Source: Harmothoe impar
Taxonomy: Eukaryota > Annelida > Polychaeta > Phyllodocida > Polynoidae
Assembly: GCA_947462335.1 (NCBI GenBank)
Contig: OX381710.1
Location: 59,280,842 to 59,344,841, forward strand
DNA length: 64,000 nt
Direction: 5' to 3'
The position numbers and the translations under genes are program-made. How positions within the stretch are numbered: the first letter of the stretch is position 1; each line of letters starts with the position of its first letter. The notes below the pieces were generated by a model. The model worked only from the letters and a program-made list of their open reading frames with translations. It did no database searches and had not been told where the DNA came from. Below, piece after piece: positions 21,987-33,125 of the stretch.

Positions 21987-22490
21987 GAGCCAGGTGGGGT
22001 AAGATGGCGGCCAGCAGCGCACATGCCGCTCACCCCCTATAGGCAGGCTGCTGGAGGAGCCAGGTGGGGTAAGATGGCGGCCAGCAGCGCACATGCCGCT
22101 CACCCCCTATAGGCAGGCTGCTGGAGGAGCCAGGTGGGGTAAGATGGCGGCCAGCAGCGCACATGCCGCTCACCCCCTATAGGCAGGCTGCTGGAGGAGC
22201 CAGGTGGGGTAAGATGGCGGCCAGCAGCGCACATCCCGCACACCCCTTATAGGCAGGTTGCTGGAGGAGCCAGGTGGGGTTAGATGGCGGCCAGCAGTGC
22301 ACATCCCGCTCACCCCCTATAGGCAGGCTGCTGGAGGAGCCAGGTGGGGTAAGATGGCGGCCAGCAGCGCACATCCCGCTCACCCCCTATAGGCAGGTTG
22401 CTGGAGGAGCCAGGTGGGGTAAGATGGCGGCCAGCAGCGCACATCCCGCTCACCCCCTATAGGCAGGTTGCTGGAGGAGCCAGGTGGGCC
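21986..22490 (+). repeat. 70-bp minisatellite, 7 copies, YY1-like motif in each
   Basis: GGAGGAGCCAGGTGGGGT followed by AAGATGGCGGCCAGCAGCGC recurs with the AAGATGGCGG core at about 22001, 22071, 22141, 22211, 22281 (TAGATGGCGG), 22351 and 22421. Units differ by single bases (ATGCCGCT or ATCCCGCT; CAGGCTG or CAGGTTG). The AAGATGGCGGC core equals the vertebrate YY1 consensus. Open frames over the array are repeat artefacts. Confidence 0.9.
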
Positions 22491-24298
22491 TCTCATTGTT
22501 CACCTACCTCATCCCCTACACAGTGGGGGTTGACAGCCCAATGGCCTTCCCCGTGGTGCCTCACCTCCTGAGCAGGCTAATGTCATGATGTACCAGCCAG
22601 CAAGTTAGCCTGCTGACCTTTCCTGCTGTGTACGTGGGCACCCCATAACTGCTGTACACAAGATACTTATCGCTTAACACTCACTGTCTATAGTTTCAGT
22701 TTACAAGTATACACAATCAATAACATATTTGATATCTTAGGTTAGAGTCACCAGATCGCCTTCAACTCCATCAAAGTCGTGGATGTTGAATACGACCCAT
22801 GTTACATCAGCCATGAGGTGTGTTTTAAAAGGTCATGTCTGGCGACAGTTCGAAAAAGTCATTGCCTGATACAACCCCGCATTGGTCCAATGAGGAAGCT
22901 CAGCTGGCGAAATTAACTATTATCATCTACAAATTACAATGAACTCCAATGGCAACCTGACCACCATAACAATCAGTTGACATTTTGATAATATGATACA
23001 CCTACCTCCATCAATTTTCCGATTAGGTTTAGTGAATTGGGCCATAGAACGTGGAGACTATGAAGTTGATACCTTTGGCTGTTTTCCTTTCGCTCCTTCC
23101 TAATAATAATCCCTCAAGGCTTACCTGATCTCATTTAGAAATTGGACTGCGGGCCGGTCAGGATGGCTCAGAAGGCATCACCAGAATCTAATCTGGGGAT
23201 CTGCCGTGTGATTTCCTGGGGGGCCATCTGCACTGGTGGTTTGGCCTGAGTCTGTCAACGATTAAGGGTAAGGGATATATCACACCTGGTTGTGCTGAAC
23301 CTTAGAGGTATTTCCCTATGGGACCAGTAAGGTTAAATGTACCATGGGTGCATGTCACCATCAGACGTATAAGGGGGAATTATATTAGTTAGTACACGAC
23401 AAACTGAATTCTCAATGTGGATTGACAAGTGGCAAAACCTTGGATTTGAATTGACCATACAGCCTCAGTAGCAATGCCGTCATCAGGGAAATACCTATAC
23501 ATAATGTATACATGCTAATAACTCACAGCTTTCGCAGATTTACACCCAGATTATATTTGCGAGAGCATTGGTCCAGTGATGCCAATATTTATGTTGAATA
23601 TAATATGGACTCTAAACCGTTAATGAAACAATGCACGTGAATAATAGTAATAATAGAGTATGGCTAATTCTGTATACAAGGCCATCCAGTGGCATTGCTT
23701 ACATTGAAAGCGTTTGTATGGGAATTGTGAATGCATAACGGTCATCATAAACGACTAAATGCCGGGAAGAATTATAGAAACATGTATGCAAACATATACT
23801 GGTAGTCTATTCTAATGAGAGAGATTAAGAGGTTTAATTTAACCACATACTCACAACCCACTGCAATCACGAGCCCTCTCGTCTTCAGCCGCCTAATTGA
23901 ATTTAAAAATTAAATTAGCTAAGAAAGGGTTTGAGATTTGATTGGCATGCATTGCCTTGTAAATTACTAATGTCCGTTCAAGAACTAGGCATCCAGTTGC
24001 GATGGCTGCTCTATGTTGGGAGTGTATTTGGGGGGTGGGATGAGCATCATGGTGGGCGATGTGCCTGTTATATACATCTTGTCTGTCATCTGTAGGCGGC
24101 ACTGCTATATGCATACAGTCAAGTACGTACCAACATGGTAAATGGTTGATATGTCACTTCTGATATACATCAGTGACAAACAAGGTAGCGCCAAATGTGC
24201 AGTAACTCTGCATGACCGGCACTGATACTGACACGCTGATACTCTCACAAGTGCTAGGGCCTTTATCTACCAGCTTTGACACCAGGCACCCTTGGTTC
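22491..24298. other. No recognisable feature
   Basis: Mixed AT-rich sequence. A weak A-box-like GGATGGCTCAGAAGG near 23161 has no matching B box. No coding signal. Confidence 0.45.
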
Positions 24299-24304
24299 TA
24301 GACA

Positions 24305-24365
24305 GGCGCTGTGGTGTAGCGGCTGCTATTCATTTATATGTCTGCGGCTTTCGAGGTATGGGGAC
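24305..24365 (+). mobile_element. Possible tRNA-derived SINE head
   Basis: GCTGTGGTGTAGCGGC resembles a Gly/Glu-type A box, and GCGGCTTTCGAGGTATGG about 35 bases downstream is a degenerate B box. Body and tail not delimited. Confidence 0.3.
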
Positions 24366-27300
24366 TTCTTCACTATGCTAGATCCACTTAGTATTGGACG
24401 GCCTCACCGCCAACTAGCCAGACAGTAGGATGTCCAAATAGATTATCAATTGCGGTGGCTGTGAGGCATCAGACAGTTCCGACTGATTCTCTCACTCTTG
24501 GAAATAAGACGGCCACATCAGTGCAAGACTGACACACACACTTTCCGTAAGCTCTGTCACTGATACTGATGTTAACAAGTCTCACAAGTGCTGTATCTAC
24601 CACGTAGTTGAGTGCATCGCACATCCTCCGGGTAGTAGTCTCCTTTTGTACGTCAGTAGCACACAGAGATACCCAGCAGTCACACGCCGCTCTATGGGGA
24701 CTGTAGATAGTATAAGAACATGAGCCGCCACTGATGTAGTGTGGCTGCAGTGAGATTGTAGCAGTTTTAATTAGGTTACTACTAACACCTGCTGAGCCAG
24801 ATGCACACAAACACAAGGCTGAAATGTCACTGAGAAGGCAGACTACAAGAAGTGCGGCAGGCCATGTGCAAAGGGGAACATTGAGAGGAGACAGTGGTGG
24901 GAGTTGATGAATGAGCGGAGCCCCCTTAAAGGTGGGCTACTTCTCAGCTGCAGCACAGCCAGCAATCCACCACAATGCCATATTCGTCTTGCTCGTTATT
25001 AAAGATGTAGCATCCACACTGGTGTTTTTATTCCAAGGAAATCCGCTCGTCCCTCCAATTCAATTTAATGAGTTGGGGTATAGAATGTGACTCCACATAT
25101 AGAAAATGGCTAAGGTTTAACCATGATTTGGTCTCTTATCTAACTGGAATCACTGTTAGGCTGGTTTCATTGGGTGCACTATCAATCTGAACTTCAATTA
25201 GCTATGGTATTACGGCAACTAGTGTAGAATATATGGGTATTGTCTGAGGAATAATGTGTTCTAAGGAATGACTATAGAGGGAGACCTAATCCCGATATAA
25301 AACGTTGACATGTTCCATCGAATAGCTAAGTGCTGCTGCATATAATATAGAAGTAGCTGTTTTAGCCTTTATCAGGCATTAAGCGTTGAGTTTGAAAAGG
25401 TGTATTGACAGAAAATTACACAACGAGTTGAGTCTCTCAAAGTTCTGTCAGTTCCATGTTTTCTACCACCATATACAAACACAGTCAGCAAAATGATTCG
25501 AATACACAAAACACAAATTTATGTGAATTCACCAGTTCGAAAAAAGGAAAAGAAAATTTACCTCTTTCTAAAAAACATGACATACAGGTAGGCAATGAAG
25601 TGAGTATTTTCATTTGACTGGATCTCATTATACGTCCTGTATGTGCTCCTTACCCGGGATCCTTCCCACACTGCCCCAAATTACAAAATAATCAACAAGT
25701 TCTGACAGCAAATTAGCTGTGAAGAGGCCCATGTTGGGGAGACATGGGATGCACCTGAACTACCCACTTTCTGATGCACGGATTGAAGAGGTGGACCCTT
25801 GTCTATGGGCTCCCCTGGAAAAATATTATCAGTTGAATGAATAGGGAGGTGTGCTCTATTAGGATGGGTGTCGAATCTGCAAATGAAAACGAATAGCAAG
25901 TCTAAAGAACACATAGATAATCCATTAGACGTATTGGTCTATAGCTTAGGGAGGTATATACTGTAGACCTACTACCTTGTTGCAACATATGTTGTCATGT
26001 TTATGATGTGACTGACAAGGAACTCACATCTGTGGTTTCCCATAGTGTATTCTGTATGAATAGACCAAGCACTGGGTGGCTCAGTTAGAGCTGTCTATAG
26101 GATAAGGAAAGGATGATATGAGCCCTACATGGACGGTTTCCTAGTATATCTGAGGCACCGAATGTACAAGGATGGATAAGGTAGGGGCGGAAGTAGAAAT
26201 AGATGAACAACCCGGGCGGTCGGGGGAGAGGGGAAACACGGAGGTAGATGTGGTAATGATAGGCCTACTCTGGTGGGGGGGGGGGGAGTAAGAAGGGGTG
26301 GGGGTATGGAAGGTGCGGGGAGGGTTATAGAGGTACATCTAGTAATAAGTAGGAACGCAGACAATAGCGAAACATCATGGTGAAGAGATAGAACATTGGG
26401 AAAGACGAACAGGAAAAATGATTATATTGGGGCGTGGGTGGGGAGAATAAGTGATTACATGCAATGTGTTATGCATCTTTTCGTTTACAGGATCGGTTGC
26501 TGACACAAATCTAGTTATGGAGAGGATCAAGACACAAAGGGAAGGGAATATGAGACAATAATTAAGGATAAAACTGTATGTACAAAATTACTTTCTTGAG
26601 GATTCTCAAGCATCTGTCTTGTGTTGATGACTCAACACAGTAGCTAGTAAATAGAGTCTGTTATATGGATGGCAATGATTGATCGATGTAATAAAATGAC
26701 TGAACAATCCAGAATCATGACAGGTGACATCAGAGAAATCCGTCTCGCAGCATCGGCCAGCGTCTATCATATATTTTGTACCAGTTGGATATATAAACCC
26801 AGGATAGGGAACCGGAGCTGTGTTATTATCAAAAGTTGTAGCATTAGGTTCTGTCAGGGAGACTCATCCCACAGAACAAGCTCATCAGTAGTCTAGTTGT
26901 ATGGAAGCATTAAACTCCATGGTCATCAACTAGTCAACAGCTATTGGTTTTTAGAGTTTGAGAGCAGGTAAGCTATGGATCAGACCCTTGTTTGAAAGGT
27001 TAACTTGTCATTACTCCTTCAATTCTAGTGAAATCCAGAGTTCAACCCGCCTGTACATAATTGTACGATTAAGTAAAACCAACATTTTTGCCTTATTTTT
27101 AAGCAAATAAGTTGTTTAACTCTGATCTCCTCACTAACTGACTCGTGTACGTTTCCAGTAATGACAGCTCATACGTGTAAATTAGGTGTAAGATGATCCT
27201 CCTGCCTACTTCTAGTAAGAGTACACATTTTGAAAGATGTCCATACATCCCAATTTCAGACATTCAATGCATCCATTTCTACCTTAATCATTAAAACGTG

Positions 27301-27637
27301 TGCATACTGCACATAGGGCACACTGGTGAAAAACACTAGAAATAACGAAGGTAAGTAGTATATAGACAATGGCATGAAAAGCAGGCATACCCGGTAAGCA
27401 TTTATCATAAGTTATAAAATGTACTCCGAATAAGGGAGAAATAGTGGAGGGAGAGAGCCCTAGGTCCCAGGGCGGACTAGACGGGGGGAGGGGTGCACAA
27501 TGATTACATAACAGGGAGAGAGGAAGAGTTTAGATAGCCTGGAGAAGTAGTGTAGTGGATCCAGACGTGGGGGGGGGGGGCGGTGGTTAGGGGCTGGCCA
27601 ATGGGAAGCTAGTGTAACGGTCACGGAAAAATCATCT
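24366..27637. other. No supported gene
   Basis: A diverged direct repeat links 24220-24275 and 24555-24607 (CACTGATACTGA, then TCTCACAAGTGCT, then ATCTACCA). G-rich runs lie at 26215-26320 and about 27570. A weak A-box-like TGGCTCAGTTAGAGC occurs at about 26077. No coding exon recognised. Confidence 0.4.
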
Positions 27638-27709
27638 GGAGAAAGCGGGACTTGAACCCACGACCTCAGATCACGTAACCTGCTGCTCTACCAACTGAGC
27701 TACTTCCCC
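27638..27709 (-). tRNA. tRNA-like gene or tRNA pseudogene (anticodon uncertain)
   Basis: The minus strand gives GGGGAAG (5' acceptor side), TA, D arm GCTCAGTTGGTAGAGC, anticodon region CAGGTTACGTGATCTG, and T arm GTGGGTTCAAGTCCCGC, ending TTTCTCC. Acceptor pairing is 7 of 7 with two G-T pairs, and the T and D arms pair well. The anticodon stem CAGGT/ATCTG leaves only a 6-base loop (TACGTG), so the anticodon cannot be assigned with confidence. No CCA or T-run terminator is obvious. It may be a decayed tRNA or the head of a SINE. Confidence 0.5.
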
Positions 27710-28173
27710 GTCTGACAATCGCGCTGTACGTTACTGGGTCGGTTCGGTGCGCGGAAGGGGGTGGTAACCACTTCCCTTACACTAGGAAGGATTGTGATTG
27801 ACGGCCACATGGAGGAGGGTGTGAAAGTTGCATTGGTTACATGTGCGGACAAAATAAATGATGTTCAGAGTTAAGTTGGATCGTTGTTCTTTACATATAG
27901 TACACTACCACCCACCGTTAGATCATGTCCTTGGTAACAGATGCTCAAACCCATGTCCTGTCAATTTTTCCAATAACATGTCATGTCTGTATACGTAATG
28001 TGTTACCTTAGTAACCTATGTGCAGTGTTACATTGTCCCGTGCATCAATAACAAGCTGTAACGTTGTATTGTCAAAGGTGATATCATCTCAACACTCAAT
28101 ACACCGCTCTCCCCACTATCCTGTAAAAAGACATCGAAGACGAAAACATATAGGGTTTCTTTTCATGTGTGCT

Positions 28174-28180
<7 letters not shown>
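27710..28180. other. No recognisable feature
   Basis: Unremarkable sequence between the tRNA-like gene and the TA microsatellite. Confidence 0.5.

Positions 28181-28222
<42 letters not shown>
28174..28222. repeat. (TA)n microsatellite
   Basis: About 21 uninterrupted TA units from 28181. Confidence 0.95.
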
Positions 28223-28225
<3 letters not shown>

Positions 28226-28236
28226 GCCCTTTCCCA

Positions 28237-28336
28237 AGAAATTGGCCGCTGTAACTGGCCCCCGTGACTGGCCCCTGTGACTGGCCCCCTGTGACAAATG
28301 GCCACTCAACAGGCAAATTGACCACTCAACAGGCAG
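28237..28336 (+). repeat. Short tandem repeats GTGACTGGCCCC and CCACTCAACAGGCA
   Basis: GTRACTGGCCCC-type units occur four times (28249-28295), followed by two copies of CCACTCAACAGGCA. Confidence 0.6.
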
Positions 28337-28500
28337 CTATCACCTGGCATCCTATATAACAATGCTATGATATGTTGAGTCTCAATGTTAAAGGATACCT
28401 GTCATACATTTTTACCGGGCCAAAGGGCAGTGACAGTGACAGTGAGTTTTTCATTTTGAAAAAATTTGTTTTTTTTCTGAAGACAAAAAAAAAAAAAATC

Positions 28501-28680
28501 TTTGAAAAAAAAACATCACTTAGAAAAAAAAACATCACTTTGAAAAAAAAACTCCACTTTGAAAAAAAAACTTCACTTTGAAAAAAAACACTTCACTTTG
28601 AAAAAAAAAACTCCACTTTGAAAAAAAAAACTCCACTTTGAAAAAAAAAAATTCACTTTGAAAAAAAAAATTCACTTTTA
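28501..28680 (+). repeat. 20-bp A-tract repeat, about 9 copies
   Basis: Units of the form TTTGAAAAAAAAACTYCACT repeat with 19-20-bp spacing (CACTTTG ends at about 28561, 28580, 28600, 28620, 28640 and 28660). Each holds an 8-10-base A tract. Such phasing at two helical turns is known to bend DNA. Confidence 0.9.
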
Positions 28681-28698
28681 ATTTTTTTTTTACATGAG

Positions 28699-29079
28699 CC
28701 TCCTGTGCCACCATACAAACCTACTGTACAAAAGGCCAAAACTGTTTCTGAATTCAAAAGACTACTCAAAATTACCCCCTGGACCCACCAGACCTTTTGG
28801 TGAAGCTCTCCACAGTATGAACATAACTATGTATACAGTGCACATCATGGACTCATTTTGGAAGTTGCCATTCTATCAGAAAGAAGACATGGAATTCAAA
28901 TTATGTTTCAGATGCAATCGGGTCTTTATTTTGATGTGTATACAGAAAGATACGGGCAATACAAAAAAGCATTATACCTCAGTCAGCTGTGTAAAGACCG
29001 CCTGGACAAGACAGAGATCTGGTCAGTTAAAATATATTCAAAACAACATTTTCACTATATATCACACAAAGATCAATAA
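28699..29079 (+). pseudogene. Coding-like segment, one in-frame TGA, unknown protein
   Basis: In the frame ending with TAA at 29077-29079 the translation has normal protein composition over about 126 codons. It begins PPVPPYKPTVQKAKTVSEF and continues through KRLLKITPW, SGLYFDVYTERYGQYKKAL and YLSQLCKDRLDKTEIWS. The only break is TGA at 28801-28803. A T10 run plus CATGAG just before 28699 could serve as a splice acceptor, and CTCTCCACAG (ending at about 28815) as another. The alternative +2 frame is open for 159 codons but looks less protein-like. I do not recognise the family. It may be a decayed host exon, a retrocopy, or transposon-derived. Confidence 0.3.
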
Positions 29080-29650
29080 CTCTGTGGGATGTTTCACAAG
29101 GGCAAAGTACAAACAATCAATTTTTATTCTTAACTTGGTGCTTCACAAGATTCAATTGTATCTATGGTTATAACTTATATACTTAGGTACAATTGTAGAT
29201 ACTAATGCGTGAAACACCAACTTAAGACTAACATTTGGTAAAAGTAAGCCGATCCTAATAACCATGTAGCATTAATCTGAAATACTCTCCCCTTGCATGA
29301 GGATTACATAGGATCAACATAAACGGTTGTTTAAATGTGTGTAACCAGCTTACTTTTATCCTGAATGAACAGATATTTTCAGGGATTCTTATGTGTATTA
29401 TGACACCTATATTACATGCAAAGTATGGGAATAGATCTATAAGGAAAATACTAGGGGGCGTGGTATGAGCTCCACGATAATATGCATTGGGAGACACTTA
29501 TACTTTAGTTTATACTTATACTTTATCTTGGTTGTAGCCACACACATACTGGCTTTACATCTTGGTAGTATACCTTTGTGAAACACTTTTCATAACCGGT
29601 ATACAATTGATAAAACCAAATGTTTGTCTAGTGATATACAGTTAAGCCAA
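29080..29650. other. No supported gene; short TATACTTATACTTTA duplication
   Basis: A TATACTT-rich duplication at about 29498-29535. Otherwise unremarkable. Confidence 0.5.
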
Positions 29651-29651
29651 C

Positions 29652-29662
29652 CTATATATATG

Positions 29663-29725
<63 letters not shown>

Positions 29726-29727
29726 GT
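29652..29727. repeat. (TA)n microsatellite with TG/CA interruptions
   Basis: About 75 bases of alternating TA with three TATG or CATA interruptions. Confidence 0.95.
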
Positions 29728-32700
29728 AGCGGGCACGGAGAACAAAGCATTTCACACCTCTTATATACTGCATACAACTGGTGGTTATAGGCCTTGTACC
29801 AGGCTGTATAGGGGTATTTAGCGCACAGCTTGGTACTCGTCCTATAACTACAACATACAAAAATAAATTAAATGATAAGTAGTAGCCTTTAAATTTAGTT
29901 TGGACCATAGTATGCACAGGTTTCCAAAAGTGTAGTATTATTCGGAGTGCAATATCACTAACGAGAAAAGAACGTACCATAACATATATGTTGCTATCGT
30001 TGTTGAGCTCTATACTAGTACTGCAAGGCAATAACGAGTTTTGTAACGGGCACCTGTGCCAATTACTCTGGCAGTACTCATCAGTATAGCATTTAGGTAT
30101 TTGTACTCAGCGAGTGTCACTCAATGAAAAGCAATTGGAAACATCTGATAAATATGTAATTCATATGGATAGGTCAGAAGTAATAGTGGATAGCTAGCTA
30201 CAACGGTGGACATTGATACTAAGTATACAGTTACAACATTTGACAAACGGAGTAGATAATTTGAAAAGATTGATCTTTTTCTTTAGCCCTCTCACATAGG
30301 GAACCCGTGTATCAGAGACGTATCTCCTTTGGGGACTCTGGGTGAATGATCTGAGCATGCTTGGCTTTATTTACGATAAATAACGGGCTTAATTACTAAA
30401 AAGCAATCTCAATCATTATTCTCACCAGACACACAGGATTCATTATAGAAATCAGTCACTCCAACTGAACCATGCCACTTCTTATGGGTGAATGATCACA
30501 GCCCTTCATCCTTCAAAACTGAGCACGCTCAAAAAGAGGAAGGCAAAATGTGAACTGATGTCTCCCCATAATCAGGCATGCTGGGTAACCAGAGAAGCCG
30601 CACGTACCAGAAGCCGCACAGTCTCCGAGGGCTGGACCAGCCCGCAGTGGGATCCCATAAAGTGTGGGCTGGGTTTGCCTCTGTAAATATCCGTTAAATC
30701 AGTTATAACTGTAAGCTGAACCTTATCTTTGAGGCAAAACAAAGTGACATCATTAAATCAGGCAGTGCATGCAGTGCCAAGATCATACTGGATATAGGGT
30801 TATAATTCCATCATTGAAAAACGTGTATGTACGTCCACAACAATTGTTTCAATAAAAACCCAGGGAACTACGTAGTATTCAGGCATCTTCATCACTCTCT
30901 TCAACAGCTTGTGGATCTAGTATAGGCGGAAACAGTCTGTCTGTCTTCCGTCCCCAGAGGCTTTTCTGTAATCACAAGGTGTCATTAAGGTAACCATTAC
31001 CCACAGCTTTATCTGACGGCCCCCTTGTTGTTTTACCTTCAGGAAAATCCTCCACTTCCCCACTAAAAAGCTTGATGGATTAGTGGCATTAAAAATTCAG
31101 ACCGTCAAGCTAAGGCCTTTAAAAGTGTTTTTGTTTTATTTTCCGACGCACTTCTCATAAAATCCCTCTAAGAATGCACGGCTTAATCATGACATAAAGG
31201 GATGCCTTGAAGTGAGCAAAGTAGTTTGTAAATGGTAGCAGGATGTAGAATAGGAAAGAGGAGAGTGTCAAACCCAGGAAACATTGACTCTGAAATTGAA
31301 ATAATGAAACGTTTCTCTATTGTTAAATCTATATGTTTTGCTGTTTCTCTGCAATATACGTTTCCACTAGATTTCGTCTATTACTTACAAGATGCTATTG
31401 GCAAATCACAACAGAATCACATAATCCGACCTTTCATACAGACCAGACTCCAGTTCAAAGCTTAGGTTTCAAGCACGGCCCTTTTTTTATTTTTTTCATC
31501 GCATTTTCTAATAAATGGGTAAATGCATCTTATTTCCTGTTACCCAACTCTTAGTCGTATCCCCAGAGTTATTCACACTAGGCTGCCTCAAATACAAATC
31601 GTACAGCCTGCTTTTTAGTTGATGTATACATTCAGTGTAGTAATAATTTGTATTTTGTACTTATCCACCAGAGAATGCAACATCACCCTGGCTCTTTACG
31701 GGATCAATTCATTTAGACCAGCTTCACGAGGAATTCAGCTCAGTTCACCGATACAATACTGTCAATTTATACAAGGCAGTTCATTTTGTTGGTGAATTAA
31801 AGCTGTGCGTGCCATACATACAGCCTGGGTCCACAAGGCTGCGTTGGTATACTCCTACAGCAGTGTGTGGCATCACACCGTCCTTGTAGAATGGCCCCAT
31901 GTATGCATTCAGACGTGCTGAACGAAATATGGACCGATTCTCGAATGCTTTTACTACCGGATGTGACGCCGTGTTGACCTTGCGCATAATTCCTCAATGT
32001 AGCAATGCTTTAAGCCGACAGTGCATGGCAGGGCATCCATGAGAGAAGTTACATGGTGAGAGGTGGGTCTCGCAGCTACGACTTCCTTATATACAAACAA
32101 GACTGGCTGAGCTGACGACAGAACATACATGATACCTATCGGTGTTGCAGCAAGTGCAGCACCGTGTCTCACCGGTACAAGGTTAAACAAATCATAAACA
32201 ATCACCTTCTATAATTCGGGACGACACCGCTCTGGTCCAGATAAAGGGTGATACAGGTAGTGGCTGAATAGTTCAAGCTTGAGAAATATAACCCAAGATT
32301 ATAGGCTCACATCTCTAGGCCGTTGCCAGAGGATACTGTGACAACAGTATTGGCAGTCTAAACAAAGGAGACTAACTTAACAAAGACAAGCCATTAGATG
32401 GAGACAGCCCGCTGTCCTGTTTTAACACTAGCCTGCTGACAGCACCCACAGCATGGGAGGCACCTCAGGGACTTCACATCAGGTAGCATGACAACCCGGC
32501 TGCTACCTTACATCATCCCTGGTCTGTGGTGCGGGTCTGATAAGGCATACTCCACCGAGCTCTATCCTCAGACAACCCAACTTAATGCATTTGTTTCTCT
32601 CGTAATATATCATTTCTCCCTTAAAACTATCTAAGGGCACAGCATTGACGCTGCTGTAAATCAAGAGTTACTGTGGTTATGACATGTGATACATCAATTT

Positions 32701-32807
32701 GTAGAATTTACAATATATAGACCAGACCTGGAAAGACTAGTACTCAATCGTTTATTTTGCAAATGTTTTGGGTGAAACAAATGGTTAACAGCAATGGTGG
32801 ATTGCAG
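29728..32807. other. No supported gene
   Basis: AT-rich sequence with only short frames. A small tandem ACCAGARAAGCCGCAC-type repeat lies near 30590-30621. No RNA gene or TIR element found. Confidence 0.4.
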
Positions 32808-32816
32808 AGACTGACA

Positions 32817-33116
32817 TACTCTCGTTCCCAAATCCTTCCGAAGGAAGGCTCTGGTAACGGCCAAATGACCTTGAACTTGGGATTTTGCTGGGTCTGCGCA
32901 ACCCCTGCTGGTAGCCTGGAACCAGTGGACAGGAACCAGAATGCATGATGGTAGTTTTACTGTATTGTACCATCAGACTTTCTGGTTCCATTTCCTGTTC
33001 CTGTCCACTGGTTCCAGGCTACCAGCAGGGGTTGCCCAGATCCAGCAAAATCCCAAGTTCAAGGTCATTTGGCTGTTACCAGAGGCTTCCTTCGGAAGGA
33101 TTCGGGAACGAGAGTA
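32817..33116. mobile_element. 300-bp foldback element with 9-bp target duplication
   Basis: The left arm (32817 to about 32942, starting TACTCTCGTTCCC) is the reverse complement of the right arm (about 32985-33116, ending GGGAACGAGAGTA) at roughly 93 percent identity, leaving a loop of about 45 bases. The flanks are AGACTGACA at 32808-32816 and AGACTGACA at 33117-33125, a perfect 9-bp target duplication. A 9-bp duplication with long TIRs is typical of Mutator-type elements. No coding capacity. Confidence 0.85.
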
Positions 33117-33125
33117 AGACTGACA

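Noticed and set aside
28694..29173. 159-codon plus-strand open frame
   Set aside because: Overlaps the more protein-like frame ending at 29079. This one has no recognisable domain and an odd composition. Kept only as the alternative reading of that segment.
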